Positions 47,194 to 56,820 of a stretch of 64,000 nucleotides of DNA are shown one piece after another (within the stretch, counting starts at the first letter, position 1; every line of letters starts with the position of its first letter). The stretch is from Streptococcus sanguinis. Lineage in GTDB: Bacteria; Bacillota; Bacilli; Lactobacillales; Streptococcaceae. Location: positions 744,001 to 808,000 of the forward strand of contig NZ_CP054570.1 in NCBI RefSeq assembly GCF_013343115.1. The letters are read 5' to 3'. The translations under genes and the position numbers were made by a program. The notes beneath the pieces were generated by a model, which worked only from the letters and a program-made list of their open reading frames with translations, had not been told where the DNA came from and did no database searches.

Positions 47194-47247
47194 TTGACAA
47201 AGAAGTTGACAAAGTGTATGATATTAACCAGTTAATAAACTGGTTAA
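47194..47247 (+). promoter_or_regulatory. adcAII promoter with tandem AdcR boxes
   Basis: -35 TTGACA (47194-47199), 17-bp spacer, -10 TATGAT (47217-47222). TTAACCAGTTAA (47224-47235) fits the AdcR consensus exactly, and the adjoining TAAACTGGTTAA (47236-47247) at 11 of 12. Both sit on the start site, predicting zinc-dependent repression of the two following genes. Confidence 0.9.
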
Positions 47248-47267
47248 TAATAAGTTAAGGAGATATT

Positions 47268-48197
47268 ATGAAACGCGCTTTAAAATTCTCAGCTTGCCTT
47301 AGCCTGCTGGCCCTGGCCTTGTGTCTCTGGGCTTGTCAGTCTCAAAAGGAATCCAGTCCCTCGCAAGGATTGAGGATTGTAACCAGCTTTTATCCTATCT
47401 ACTCTATGGTCAAGGCTATATCGGGCGATCTGAATGATGTGCGCATGATTCAGTCTAGCAGCGGCATTCATGATTTTGAGCCTTCAGCCAATGATGTGGC
47501 AGCCATCTATGATGCAGATGTCTTTGTCTATCACTCACGGACCTTGGAGTCCTGGGCTGGCGAGCTGAATCCTAGTCTCAAGAATTCCAAGGTTCAAGTC
47601 CTTGAGGCTTCCCAGGGTATGAAGCTGGATCGGGTTGCAGGCTTGGAAGATGTCCAAGCAGGAGAGGGAGTGGATGAGAAGACGCTCTATGACCCCCATA
47701 CTTGGTTGGATCCTCAGAAGGCTGCGGAGGAAGCCCAGATTATCGCCGACAGACTGTCGGAGCTGGATAGCGACCATCGGGATACTTATCAGGCCAATGC
47801 TCGAAAATTTCAAGAAGAGGCCAGAAAGCTGACAGAACGCTATCAGGAGATTTTTGATGAAGTGCCCAACAAGACCTTTGTCACCCAGCATACAGCCTTT
47901 TCTTATCTGGCCAAGCGCTTCGGTCTGACCCAGCTGGGCATTGCCGGTATTTCACCGGAGCAGGAGCCTAGTCCGCGTCAGCTGACAGAGATAGAAGACT
48001 TTGTTAAGGAGCACAAGGTGAAGACCATTTTTGTGGAGAGCAATGCTTCTTCCAAAGTGGCTCAAACCTTGGTCAAGGAGACAGGTGTACAAATCAAGGA
48101 GCTGAATCCTCTGGAAGCAGACCCAGCCAACCAACTATCTTATTTAGAAAATTTAGAAAAGAATCTAGCTGTTTTAGCTAAAGATTTGAAAGGATAA
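47268..48197 (+). CDS. adcAII: Zinc-binding ABC transporter lipoprotein
   Basis: 309 residues, close to pneumococcal AdcAII/Lmb. Signal peptide then Cys23 in 'CLWACQSQ', an unusual lipobox with Trp at -2. Cluster A-1 fold with metal-ligand histidines in 'SSSGIHDFEPSANDV', 'VYHSRTLESW', 'YDPHTWLDPQ' and 'VTQHTAFSYLA'. It lacks the His-rich loop of AdcA, as AdcAII does. It works with the AdcBC permease encoded elsewhere. AAGGAG 6 bp upstream; nine bases before the histidine-triad gene, the conserved adcAII-pht pairing. Confidence 0.93.
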   Translation: MKRALKFSACLSLLALALCLWACQSQKESSPSQGLRIVTSFYPIYSMVKAISGDLNDVRMIQSSSGIHDFEPSANDVAAIYDADVFVYHSRTLESWAGELNPSLKNSKVQVLEASQGMKLDRVAGLEDVQAGEGVDEKTLYDPHTWLDPQKAAEEAQIIADRLSELDSDHRDTYQANARKFQEEARKLTERYQEIFDEVPNKTFVTQHTAFSYLAKRFGLTQLGIAGISPEQEPSPRQLTEIEDFVKEHKVKTIFVESNASSKVAQTLVKETGVQIKELNPLEADPANQLSYLENLEKNLAVLAKDLKG

Positions 48198-48206
48198 AAG
48201 ACAACC

Positions 48207-51200
48207 ATGAAAAAGAAATATTTCCTTGCTTCAGCAGCTGTATTAGCTCTCGGTCTCGGAACTTACGGGCTTATCCAATGGCAATCTCAGCCCCGACCCC
48301 AGACCAAAAATAACAAAGTAGCCTATATTGAGGACAAGACTTCGGGTGACAAGACGGATAAAAATAAAAATTTGACATCTGAGCAATTCAATGATGAGGA
48401 AGGTATTGAAGCAGAGCAAATCGTCGTGAAAATCACAGATCAGGGCTATGTCACTTCCCATGGAGACCATTATCATTACTTTGATGGAAAGGTGCCTTTT
48501 GATGCCATTATCAGCGAAGAGTTGATTATCCGAGATCCTAACTACACGCTGCAGGAAGCAGATATTGTCAATGAGGTCAAGGATGGTTATATCATCAAGG
48601 TGGAGGGGAAGTATTATCTCTACCTCAAGGATGCCAAACATACCAGCAATGTCCGCTCGGTGGATGAGATTGCGAGGCAGAAGAAGCTGCATAAGTCCAA
48701 GGAAGAAGGCGATAGCGGCAAATCTTCCACTACAAAATCAAGCAGGATTCGAGATTTCAGCCAGCCCAGCAAGTCCCTAGCTGCGGGAAAGACGGCCGCA
48801 GACCTTGCAGGAGTTTCTTACCAAGGTCAAGGGGGATATAGGACGGATGATGGTTATACGTTTAGTCCGTCTGATATCATCGAAGATACTGGCGATGCAT
48901 TTATCGTGCCACATGGCGGGCATTTTCACTACATTCCTAAGAGCGACCTGTCACCAGCAGAATTGGCTGCGGCTCAGAGCTACTGGAATAGCAGGCAGGC
49001 TGGCGGAAGGGTGAATACGCCTGACTACGGCAGGACGATTGCTTCTTCCAACACATGGAATCAAAATAGTGCTGGCAATCAGGGTGGATCAGCCTCAAAT
49101 CCGTCTCCAGAGCTACCAAATCATTCAAAGATTGAGCAGCCGAGTGCTGGCTTAGCGACCACTCAGCCGAGTCTATCCAATCCGCTCCAGCCGTCTCAAC
49201 CATCTCAGCCATCTTTGCCAAGTCTGCTGCAGCAACTCTATGCCTTGCCTCAGTCTCAGCGCTATCATGAAGGGGACGGCGTGGTGTTTGACCCGCTGAA
49301 AATCAGCCGGCGGACAGAAAATGGGGTTGTTATACCTCACGGAGACCACCATCATTTCATTCCTTATGACAAGCTGTCAGACTTGGAAGCGAAGATTGCC
49401 CGCTTGATTCCTATTGGCTATACTTACGAGCCGCTAGGAGATCTTCTGCAAGCTTTGAAGCCTCAGCTACCGTCACAGCCTGAACACGACCATGGTTTTC
49501 GTTCGGAAGCTGTCATTGGTAAGGACGACCAAGGCTACATGGTATCGCACGGAGACCATGCTCATTACTTTTACAAGAAAGACTTGACTTCTGAACAGAT
49601 TCAAGCAGCGGAGCAGGTCTTGGCCAAGCAGCAGCCAGCAAAACCTTCTGCAGCGGTCAATGACGCTGAACGCTATTCACGCGATGCCAGCGATGAGGAA
49701 AAGATTGCTTATATCTGCCAAACCTATGGCGTTCCCAAGGAAGCGGTTCGCATCTCAAATGGCTTCTTTGTCTTTAATAACCCTGACCAGGCCTACGATC
49801 CGACTCATATCCACCCCTATGCTGTCCGCAAGGAGCATGTCCGCATTCCTCTAGTAACGGGCAATGCAGAGCTGGACTTCATGAATGAGCTCTACACAAC
49901 AGCCTTGCGCTCAGGTCTTTCGCCTTACAGTCTGCAGGTAGAGGATGGTCAATTTGTGATTCCTCATGGCGACCATAACCACTATATCAAGATCCAGTCC
50001 AAGGGCGCAGCAGAAGCCTTGAAAAATCGTCTGCCTCAGATTCAATCTAAGTATGAGCAGGGCGATTATGATGAGGCTGCTGTTTTGCAAAAAGTAGAAA
50101 GCCTAAAAGCGGACAGTCAGCGTCTCTATGCCGATGATCCTCTTATGCAGCGGCGGATTGAGCTGGCTTTGGGGCAGTTTGTGGAAACCATGAAGAAGCT
50201 GCCTAGCAACTCAACAGCTGGCTATCTGAGCAGTCTGGATAACTTTGATAAGCAGTTTATCCATGTGGATCAGACGGTCAAGCCAATCCAAGAGACCGAG
50301 CTAGACAAGACCTATCAAGGACTTTTGGAGAGAATGAACCGACTTGACACGGATAGCTATGGACTGAAGAAAGCTGACTTGCTACAGCGTCTGCAAAATG
50401 CTTATGCTGGCCAGAATCAAGCTGAAATGGCAGAGCTAGGACAATTACTATCAGCTTTAGAAGATTATCATGATCGGACAGGCGTCACAGCGGTTGATTA
50501 TATTCGCTATTTCTACCAAGCATTAGAGGATGGGCGCTTGACCCCTGAGCTGCGCAGAAAAGCAGCTGGGCTGACCTTGACTCTCTATAAGTCTCAAGCC
50601 TTTATAGAAGCGACCAATCTTCAGCAGCTTTTCCCTGCCCTCTATCAGACTAAGAAAGAGATTACAGCAGCCCTTGCTAGCGGCCAACCTTCTCCGTCCT
50701 ATGAAAAAACCGAGCTGGATCAGGGAGAGCCAAATCAGCCAACCTACAAAGCCATGATTTATGACTTTTTGAAGGGGATTTATGATGATTTTGGCACCTC
50801 GGATGAGAGCGAGAAGAGCGCTCAAGCCCTTGTCTTTCTTGGAAAAGCTCAGGAACTGCTTGGAGAAGTAAAGGACCAAAACAGCCGGGCAGACTATGCA
50901 GCTAGAATCTTGGAATTAGGCAAGGAGTTAAAAAGCAGCAGCTCGGATAAGCAAGCTCTGCTGGCAGCAAGTCAGAAGCTTTTGGACCAGATGAGCCGAA
51001 CTATTGCCGGACAAAAGGAAGAGCCAGCTAATACGGAAAATCAGGAAGTTTATCAACAGCTTTATAATCTGCTCATGTCGATCCATCAGTATTTGGAAAA
51101 GAATCAAGGTAGTGAGCAGCAATACCAGCAGCTGGACCAGCTTTTTGATAAGCTTGGACAGAGAGCTACAGACAAGAAAGAGCTGCTCAAGGAAATCCTA

Positions 51201-51758
51201 GCCTTCCAGCAGTCACTCGTCCATCCTGAGGGGGCAAACGAGTCCGATTCTCAGCATAGGGAAGATGATGACTATCATTTTAATCTGCAGGATATGGTCG
51301 GAGCGGATGAGCAAGGCTATCGGGTAGCCCATCTGGATCACGAGCACTATATTTACAAGAAAGACTTGTCAGAAGCCGAGCGTCAAGCAGCAGATGCCTA
51401 TGCGGTGCAAAAAGGCTTCCTGAAAGCACCAGCTGAACAACCTGCTTCTGGTCAGGTAGCAAGCAGCAGTGCTCCAGAAACTGCGCAAACTGGCAATCTA
51501 CCTTCTGAATCTGCCACTGGAGAAGCAGCCCAAAACCAATCTGACAAACCAGCAGAAGTTTCGACAACTGCAAATCCAGCTGGTCAATCAAGCTTAGCAG
51601 CGAGTTTCGGCATGTCAGAGGAAGCATTCAACCAGAAATTGCAGGAGCTTTCTCAGCTCTACGGTGTCAGCCCAGAGACTTTCAGCTATAATGCAGCAAC
51701 CAGAAGCATCAGCTTTACAGGAGCTGATGGCCAACTGAAAACTGTTCAGATTAGTTAA
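48207..51758 (+). CDS. Streptococcal histidine-triad protein (Pht/Htp family)
   Basis: 1183 residues, longer than pneumococcal PhtD (about 840). Signal peptide about 1-28 without a lipobox. Six HxxHxH triads at about 85 (HGDHYH), 236 (HGGHFH), 378 (HGDHHH), 448 (HGDHAH), 587 (HGDHNH) and 1042 (HLDHEH); a further site at about 535 has lost its first His (DPTHIH). A helical region separates triads five and six (about 600-1020), and proline/serine-rich linkers are present. Pht proteins bind zinc and pass it to AdcAII, with which this gene is co-transcribed under AdcR boxes. Confidence 0.92.
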   Translation: MKKKYFLASAAVLALGLGTYGLIQWQSQPRPQTKNNKVAYIEDKTSGDKTDKNKNLTSEQFNDEEGIEAEQIVVKITDQGYVTSHGDHYHYFDGKVPFDAIISEELIIRDPNYTLQEADIVNEVKDGYIIKVEGKYYLYLKDAKHTSNVRSVDEIARQKKLHKSKEEGDSGKSSTTKSSRIRDFSQPSKSLAAGKTAADLAGVSYQGQGGYRTDDGYTFSPSDIIEDTGDAFIVPHGGHFHYIPKSDLSPAELAAAQSYWNSRQAGGRVNTPDYGRTIASSNTWNQNSAGNQGGSASNPSPELPNHSKIEQPSAGLATTQPSLSNPLQPSQPSQPSLPSLLQQLYALPQSQRYHEGDGVVFDPLKISRRTENGVVIPHGDHHHFIPYDKLSDLEAKIARLIPIGYTYEPLGDLLQALKPQLPSQPEHDHGFRSEAVIGKDDQGYMVSHGDHAHYFYKKDLTSEQIQAAEQVLAKQQPAKPSAAVNDAERYSRDASDEEKIAYICQTYGVPKEAVRISNGFFVFNNPDQAYDPTHIHPYAVRKEHVRIPLVTGNAELDFMNELYTTALRSGLSPYSLQVEDGQFVIPHGDHNHYIKIQSKGAAEALKNRLPQIQSKYEQGDYDEAAVLQKVESLKADSQRLYADDPLMQRRIELALGQFVETMKKLPSNSTAGYLSSLDNFDKQFIHVDQTVKPIQETELDKTYQGLLERMNRLDTDSYGLKKADLLQRLQNAYAGQNQAEMAELGQLLSALEDYHDRTGVTAVDYIRYFYQALEDGRLTPELRRKAAGLTLTLYKSQAFIEATNLQQLFPALYQTKKEITAALASGQPSPSYEKTELDQGEPNQPTYKAMIYDFLKGIYDDFGTSDESEKSAQALVFLGKAQELLGEVKDQNSRADYAARILELGKELKSSSSDKQALLAASQKLLDQMSRTIAGQKEEPANTENQEVYQQLYNLLMSIHQYLEKNQGSEQQYQQLDQLFDKLGQRATDKKELLKEILAFQQSLVHPEGANESDSQHREDDDYHFNLQDMVGADEQGYRVAHLDHEHYIYKKDLSEAERQAADAYAVQKGFLKAPAEQPASGQVASSSAPETAQTGNLPSESATGEAAQNQSDKPAEVSTTANPAGQSSLAASFGMSEEAFNQKLQELSQLYGVSPETFSYNAATRSISFTGADGQLKTVQIS

Positions 51759-51786
51759 TACTATATTTTGATGTAAAACAACAATA

Positions 51787-51836
51787 AAACGAATGATGAA
51801 GACTAAACTAAGTCTAAGACCATCATTCGTTTTTGA
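51787..51836 (+). terminator. Terminator of the adcAII-pht operon
   Basis: AACGAATGATG / CATCATTCGTT arms (11 bp), loop with AGACT/AGTCT inner pairing, then TTTTT. Confidence 0.85.
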
Positions 51837-51959
51837 TTTTCACAAGCCTATACTTATTTGATTGATATTGTGTTAAAATAAACAGAGAAAATAATAAGGA
51901 TTGGCAAGGTATGCTTATTATTGGAATGATTTGACCGTTGCTTGGAGAGGAATATTAAA

Positions 51960-52757
51960 ATGAGATTATTCAATTATACATTTGAAGAAAGTCAATCTTT
52001 CGTTAATGAAGATATTATAAATAAAGTAAAGACCAAAGGGAGTTATAAACGCTTCATAGGATTTGCATTGTTTTCAATCTTGCTATATGTTTTATCTTTA
52101 GTAGTTCCTGTACTATTAAGCGGTGATACTATATATACTACGCAAAATTTCAGTTGGTTCAATGTACCTTTAATTCTTATGTTCCTTATGTTTTACATCA
52201 TTTATATTACTTCTTCTATAAAGTATAGAAACAATCCAATGATTTTAAAATATATAACTTTTTGTTATATGCTTTTGTTAATATTCATAATGGAAATTTG
52301 TTTAACTTTATCAATAGCTTCACGAAGAAATCTTCTAGGAATTCTATCGGGATTTCTGTTTGTAATTGTCTGCTATTATCTCATGAGAACCGTTCCTAGA
52401 AAAATAAGAGAATCGGTAGAAAAAAGGGAATCATTTGTTCCTTTATCAGCTTTGTTTACAGAGAAAGTCTCTGATGGCCTTATTTTTATAGGGGGAACGG
52501 GAATTACTGCGTTTTTAGTGTTATTTGATCGTTCGACAGGAAGTGATACTAGGGGGGCAATCAATGCTATTGTCACACCTTTTGTGCCTGCGATTCTTTT
52601 ATTTGCTGTATATGTCTTTTCTATTGACCTTCTAAGAGGCTATTATCTTTTTAAATATTCTGAACAATATCGGGAACAATTCGGCTACTCAGTTAAAGAC
52701 TGGTATGGTGAAAAGTCGAAAGAATATAAGAGAACACAAAATAAGTTGACAGAATGA
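51960..52757 (+). CDS. Hypothetical membrane protein, five to six helices
   Basis: 265 residues from ATG 51960 (GGAGAGG 10 bp upstream; the TTG at 51942 overlaps that site). Hydrophobic segments at about 36-56, 68-90, 98-117, 121-141, 172-192 and 205-225. The C-terminus is charged ('YGEKSKEYKRTQNKLTE'). Lower GC than the flanking genes. Not recognised. Confidence 0.7.
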   Translation: MRLFNYTFEESQSFVNEDIINKVKTKGSYKRFIGFALFSILLYVLSLVVPVLLSGDTIYTTQNFSWFNVPLILMFLMFYIIYITSSIKYRNNPMILKYITFCYMLLLIFIMEICLTLSIASRRNLLGILSGFLFVIVCYYLMRTVPRKIRESVEKRESFVPLSALFTEKVSDGLIFIGGTGITAFLVLFDRSTGSDTRGAINAIVTPFVPAILLFAVYVFSIDLLRGYYLFKYSEQYREQFGYSVKDWYGEKSKEYKRTQNKLTE

Positions 52758-52860
52758 TAGTTGATAAGAAATGTTTATGGGTGAGCTGTTTACATTCACT
52801 GAATGTATTATTCTCTGCAAATTATAATGGTGAGGTAGCTTTTCTCTACAAATCACAACA

Positions 52861-52894
52861 AAACCACAGAAATTCTTCGTGAACTTCTGTGGTT
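52861..52894. terminator. Bidirectional terminator between the membrane protein gene and pepT
   Basis: AAACCACAGAA / TTCTGTGGTTT arms with an inner TTC/GAA, rich in T on the plus side and A on the other. Confidence 0.85.
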
Positions 52895-52901
52895 TCTTTT
52901 T

Positions 52902-54125
52902 TTACTCTTGATAGGAAACAATGCCGATGATGGTATCGACAGCGCGCTCCATGGTTTCTAGGCTGACATATTCGAAGCGGCCGTGCATGTTCTCGCCGCC
53001 GGCAAAGAGGTTAGGTGTCGGGATGCCCATAAAGGAAATTTTAGAGCCGTCAGTTCCGCCGCGGATAGGCTCGATGATAGGCTGGATGTCCAGACTTTCC
53101 ATGACTGCTTTGGCGATATGGATAGGTGTCATGTCCTTTTCAATGACCTGCTTCATGTTGTAATACTGGTCTTTGAGGGTCAGGATAACGCGTTCGCTGC
53201 CCAGCTCTTGGTTCATCTTTTCAGCAATAGCCTGCATTGCAGCTTTGCGATTTTCAAAAGCCTCTGTCTCAAAGTCGCGGACAATGTAGCTAGCTTGAGC
53301 TTCTTCGACAGTACCAGTCAGGTTCATCAGGTGGTAGAAGCCTTGGTAGCCCTCGGTCTTCTCTGGTCGGTCGGCTTCTGGCAGCTGGTTGTGGAAGTCA
53401 ATAGCAAGCTGAAGAGCGTTAACCATCTGGTCTTTAGCAGTTCCCGGATGGACATTTCGGCCTTGGAAGGTCAGTTCTGCTCCAGCAGCGCTAAAGGTTT
53501 CGTACTGGAGTTCTCCTAGAGGGCCGCCGTCTACTGTGTAGGCAAAGTCCACATCGAAGTCTTCAGCGTCAAACTTATCAGCACCGATACCGATTTCCTC
53601 GTCTGGTCCAAAGCCAACTCGGATTTCTCCATGCTTGATTTCTGGATGGGCAGACAGGTATTCGATAGCAGTCATGATTTCAGCAATACCTGACTTGTCA
53701 TCTGCTCCCAAAAGAGTTGTTCCGTCAGTCGTAATTAAGGTTTGACCCTTGTATTTATGGAGACTGGAAAAGTCCGCAGGATCTAGGTTAAAGCCGGATT
53801 GCCCTAGCGGAATCACACCGCCGTCATAATTTTCAATGACCTGTGGCAGGATGTTCTCTGCGTTGAAGTCCGCCGTATCCATGTGGGAAATAAAGCCAAT
53901 CTTGCGGGTAAAGCTAGGGTCGTTGGCTGGCAGAGTTCCAATCGCAAAGCCATTGGGCAGGTAGTAGACATTTTCCAAGCCGACCCGCTTCATCTCAGGG
54001 ATGAGGACATTTTTGGCAAAGTCCACCTGACTCTGGGTGCTGGGCGTAGTAGTAGATGTCTCGTCTGAGCGCGTGTTGATTTTGACATAAGTCAGAAAAC
54101 GCTCTAAAAGATTAGGATATTTCAT
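52902..54125 (-). CDS. pepT: Peptidase T (tripeptide aminopeptidase)
   Basis: 407 residues from ATG 54125 (AAGGAG 7 bp upstream), exactly the usual PepT length. M20B metallopeptidase: '[11 protein letters not shown]' (first zinc His and general Asp), '[15 protein letters not shown]' (bridging Asp), '[17 protein letters not shown]' (catalytic Glu), '[25 protein letters not shown]', 'NMHGRFE' (last His). Releases the N-terminal residue from tripeptides in the cytoplasm. Confidence 0.96.
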   Translation of the reverse strand: MKYPNLLERFLTYVKINTRSDETSTTTPSTQSQVDFAKNVLIPEMKRVGLENVYYLPNGFAIGTLPANDPSFTRKIGFISHMDTADFNAENILPQVIENYDGGVIPLGQSGFNLDPADFSSLHKYKGQTLITTDGTTLLGADDKSGIAEIMTAIEYLSAHPEIKHGEIRVGFGPDEEIGIGADKFDAEDFDVDFAYTVDGGPLGELQYETFSAAGAELTFQGRNVHPGTAKDQMVNALQLAIDFHNQLPEADRPEKTEGYQGFYHLMNLTGTVEEAQASYIVRDFETEAFENRKAAMQAIAEKMNQELGSERVILTLKDQYYNMKQVIEKDMTPIHIAKAVMESLDIQPIIEPIRGGTDGSKISFMGIPTPNLFAGGENMHGRFEYVSLETMERAVDTIIGIVSYQE

Positions 54126-54249
54126 AAATGCTCCTTGTTTCAATTCATTTAAGTCTATTTTAGCATATTCAGGAGAGAGTGAGAAATGTTTTTCGTTTCT
54201 TGAGGGTAGAGGTAAAATCTAGCAATTAGTTTTATATCTTGTCAAAATC

Positions 54250-54258
54250 TGGTAAACT
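54250..54258 (+). promoter_or_regulatory. Extended -10 of the glycolipid-type cluster (leaderless start)
   Basis: TGG followed by TAAACT (54253-54258); no good -35 is visible. The ATG at 54265 is six bases downstream and no Shine-Dalgarno precedes it. Confidence 0.45.
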
Positions 54259-54264
54259 ATATCT

Positions 54265-55035
54265 ATGCAAATGGAAAAAACAATCAGCAAAGCTGTGATT
54301 TTGGGGGCTTCGGGAGGTATAGGTCGTCAGCTGGCTAGAGAACTGGCTCAAAGGACAAACCAGCTTATTTTGGTCGGCAGAGATGAAGCTAATCTCATTC
54401 AGCTGCAAGAGGACTTGTCTGGAGTTAGAGCTAAGCTTTCCTGCAGAGTTTTGGATTTGCTGGATGCAGCTGCGGTAGACGATTTTGCTCAGCAGCTAGA
54501 GGCAGATCTACTGATTAATTGCTGCGGTCTGGCGAACTTTGGTCCAGCGCTATCTCTTTCGGAAGCAGATGAAAATGCCCTCTGGCAGGTTAATTATCAG
54601 GCACCGATTCGACTGATCAAGCAAGTTGCGGAGCGTAATTGCAAGGTAAGGCTTGTCCAGCTTTCATCACTAGCGGCACTTTGTCCCCATCCTTATCTGG
54701 CAGCTTACAGCGCCAGTAAGGCCGCTTTGCAGACCTACTGTCTAGCCTTGCAAGAAGAGCTGCGCCTCAAAGGCTCTGAAATGACAGTTTGTCTTTATAT
54801 ACTGGGACCGGTTCGGACTTCTATCTTTCCTCCAGAGCTGCAGAATGCTTTAGGTGGTGGTCAATTACAGATGAGCCCGGAGATAGCAGCACGACGCATC
54901 ATCAGACTCCTTCAGCAAGACCGTTCCTATGCTATAGTGGGCAAGAGATATCGACTATTGGCTTGGCTCATGAGACTACTTCCGCAAAGATGGATTATCC
55001 GTTTGATTGGCGCATATCTACGAAAGGGGCTTTGA
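54265..55035 (+). CDS. Short-chain dehydrogenase/reductase
   Basis: 256 residues. Rossmann nucleotide loop 'ILGASGGIGRQLA' near residue 12, 'NCCGLANFG' (the NAG motif variant, about 90), catalytic Ser in 'VQLSSLAAL' and 'YSASK' (about 150-155). 'GPVRTSIFPP' follows the active site. NAD(P)-dependent oxidoreductase; its C-terminal basic, hydrophobic tail ('RLLAWLMRLLPQRWIIRLIGAYLRKG') could associate with membrane, as in lipid-acting SDRs. First gene of a four-gene cluster; two bases before the next gene. Confidence 0.88.
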   Translation: MQMEKTISKAVILGASGGIGRQLARELAQRTNQLILVGRDEANLIQLQEDLSGVRAKLSCRVLDLLDAAAVDDFAQQLEADLLINCCGLANFGPALSLSEADENALWQVNYQAPIRLIKQVAERNCKVRLVQLSSLAALCPHPYLAAYSASKAALQTYCLALQEELRLKGSEMTVCLYILGPVRTSIFPPELQNALGGGQLQMSPEIAARRIIRLLQQDRSYAIVGKRYRLLAWLMRLLPQRWIIRLIGAYLRKGL

Positions 55036-55037
55036 AC

Positions 55038-56180
55038 ATGAAATTTATTTTTTCCCTGCTGACTACTGCTTACCTGCTTATTTTTATCTTGCGTTGGCTC
55101 TTGTCTTTGGCTTATTTGAAAAAAGGGCAGAGCTCTTCATCAGACTTTCAAGAGGAGCTTTATACGGTGGTTCAGCCCATCCTATCTGGTGATCCTCGTT
55201 TGGAAAATGACTTACTAGCCAATCTCCAGCAGACAGAAGCGGTTGAGTTTTATTGGCTGATTGATCAGTCCGATCCAGAGGCACAGCGAGTGGCTGACAA
55301 GATTTGTCAAAATCCATCTTATGCCCAGCGCATTCGCGTTTTTCTCATGGAGGATGTCCCACAGGGGATTAATCCTAAGAGTTATAAGATTGAGCAGATC
55401 ATAGATGAGCTGACCCGGCCATATCTGATTGTTCTCGATGACGACAGTGTCATTGATTTTTCAAAAATGGGGGAGTTGACAGATTATCTGGGCGAGAATG
55501 TTATTTTGACCGGCATTCCCTATAATCAGGAGCGAAGTAATTTCTGGTCTAAGCTAGTCGCGGCTTTTGTCAATGGGAATTCTTTCATTACCTACTTTAC
55601 CATGGCAGAAGTCAAAGCTAATCACTCGATTAATGGCATGTTCTACATTCTGCCGCTTGAACTGGCTAGGGGGCAGAAGCTTTTCAGTGCTATTAAAGAC
55701 TATCTATGTGATGATTTGGCTGTAGCGGATTTTCTGCGCAGCAAGGGAGTGGAGATTATCCAGACGCGGGTGACCTGCAATGTTCGGACTACTATCAAGA
55801 ATGCCAAGCAATATTTGCTGCAGATGAAGCGTTGGCTGCTTTTTAGCTCCATCTATCTGAAGGAACACTTGGACTGGAAGGTTATTATTTTAATTGTTTT
55901 TCCTAGTTTTCTGTCCTTTCCTGCCTTGCTCATTAGTTTCTTTCTTGGCTGGCCTTTTGTGCTGCTGACTTTGCTTTTGCTCTTGGTCAAGTCGGTTTGG
56001 ATGCTGGCTTATCGTCGCCTTATCCTAACCGGCCGGCCGTATCTGGATGAGGTGTTTTACGAGGTACTGAATGACCTTATCTTGCCTTGGCTTTTCCTCT
56101 ATGTCTTGCTTAGTCCGCCTCTGATTAACTGGCGGGGAAGGAAGATTCGAGTGACGGATGGGAAAATCCGCTATGAGTAA
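55038..56180 (+). CDS. GT2-type membrane glycosyltransferase, ceramide-glucosyltransferase-like
   Basis: 380 residues from ATG 55038 (AAAGGGG about 8 bp upstream). N-terminal helix 1-27, catalytic domain with 'VLDDDSVID' (Asp134-136, nucleotide/metal), 'YLCDDLAVADFLRSKG' (acceptor-side Asp pair) and 'QMKRW' (residues 262-266, the Q/RxxRW motif), then three to four C-terminal helices. This D1-D2-D3-QxxRW pattern is that of processive or lipid-linked GT2/GT21 enzymes. It likely transfers a sugar to a lipid at the cytoplasmic face. Acceptor and sugar unknown. Confidence 0.82.
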   Translation: MKFIFSLLTTAYLLIFILRWLLSLAYLKKGQSSSSDFQEELYTVVQPILSGDPRLENDLLANLQQTEAVEFYWLIDQSDPEAQRVADKICQNPSYAQRIRVFLMEDVPQGINPKSYKIEQIIDELTRPYLIVLDDDSVIDFSKMGELTDYLGENVILTGIPYNQERSNFWSKLVAAFVNGNSFITYFTMAEVKANHSINGMFYILPLELARGQKLFSAIKDYLCDDLAVADFLRSKGVEIIQTRVTCNVRTTIKNAKQYLLQMKRWLLFSSIYLKEHLDWKVIILIVFPSFLSFPALLISFFLGWPFVLLTLLLLLVKSVWMLAYRRLILTGRPYLDEVFYEVLNDLILPWLFLYVLLSPPLINWRGRKIRVTDGKIRYE

Positions 56181-56820
56181 GATGAAGCAGTACTTGGATA
56201 AGTTGGATTCTCTGTCGCCAGACCAAACCATGTTGAAATCTAGTAAGGTCTTGTTTTTTCTCAGTGGCAGCAGTCATTTGGAGAGCGCTAGTCTGACTGC
56301 AGGACAGCTTGAGTTTCTTGAGCAGATTTGTCCATCGGATTTTTCAGTAGTGCCCAGTAATTTTCCGTTTAATCAGGAATTTGAGCATGAGCGACAAATC
56401 CAAGTTTCCTTGTTGACAGCTTCCATTTCCAATATCCGTTACTATTGGCATACTCTCTACAATTCTCGCTTTCAGGAGGCTTTGCAGCGGCATTTATCTC
56501 CTTTACTGAATGATGAGGAGGCTGTCATTATCTGCAAGAGCTCTGGACTCAATATGCTGACCCAGTGGCTGGAGGGCTTGGGTGAGGAAAATCTGCCGAT
56601 CAGACTGAGAGTGATTGCGCTGGGGCCTGTTTCACGGAGACTCCTAAATCGCAAGGATATTGACTCGCTGGTCATCAAGGGCAGGAAGGATATTTACAGC
56701 AGATGTCTAGATGGCCATCTAGCTGATGTGGTAGTGGATAGCAACCATTTTGATTATGAATACAGGGAAGATGTGAAAGGATTAGTTTATGACTGGATTA
56801 GAAAAAGTGATAAAGATTGA
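56173..56820 (+). CDS. Alpha/beta-hydrolase-like protein of the glycolipid-type cluster
   Basis: 215 residues from ATG 56173, overlapping the stop of the previous gene (ATGAGTAA). No family recognised by name. Order of elements suggests a small alpha/beta hydrolase: strand 'VLFFLSG' (about 26-32), nucleophile-elbow-like 'VIICKSSGLN' (Ser123), strand 'LRVIALG' then 'LVIKGRKDIYS' (Asp173) and 'DVVVDSNHFDYEYREDVKGLVYDWI' (His192). The elbow has Cys at -2 in place of Gly. Could be an acyltransferase, lipase or thioesterase acting on the cluster's product; this is inference. Confidence 0.55.
   Translation: MSKMKQYLDKLDSLSPDQTMLKSSKVLFFLSGSSHLESASLTAGQLEFLEQICPSDFSVVPSNFPFNQEFEHERQIQVSLLTASISNIRYYWHTLYNSRFQEALQRHLSPLLNDEEAVIICKSSGLNMLTQWLEGLGEENLPIRLRVIALGPVSRRLLNRKDIDSLVIKGRKDIYSRCLDGHLADVVVDSNHFDYEYREDVKGLVYDWIRKSDKD

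Noticed and set aside
50523..50879. Long opposite-strand frames inside the histidine-triad gene, carB and uvrB
   Set aside because: They lack ribosome sites and recognisable domains and mirror the codon bias of the true gene.
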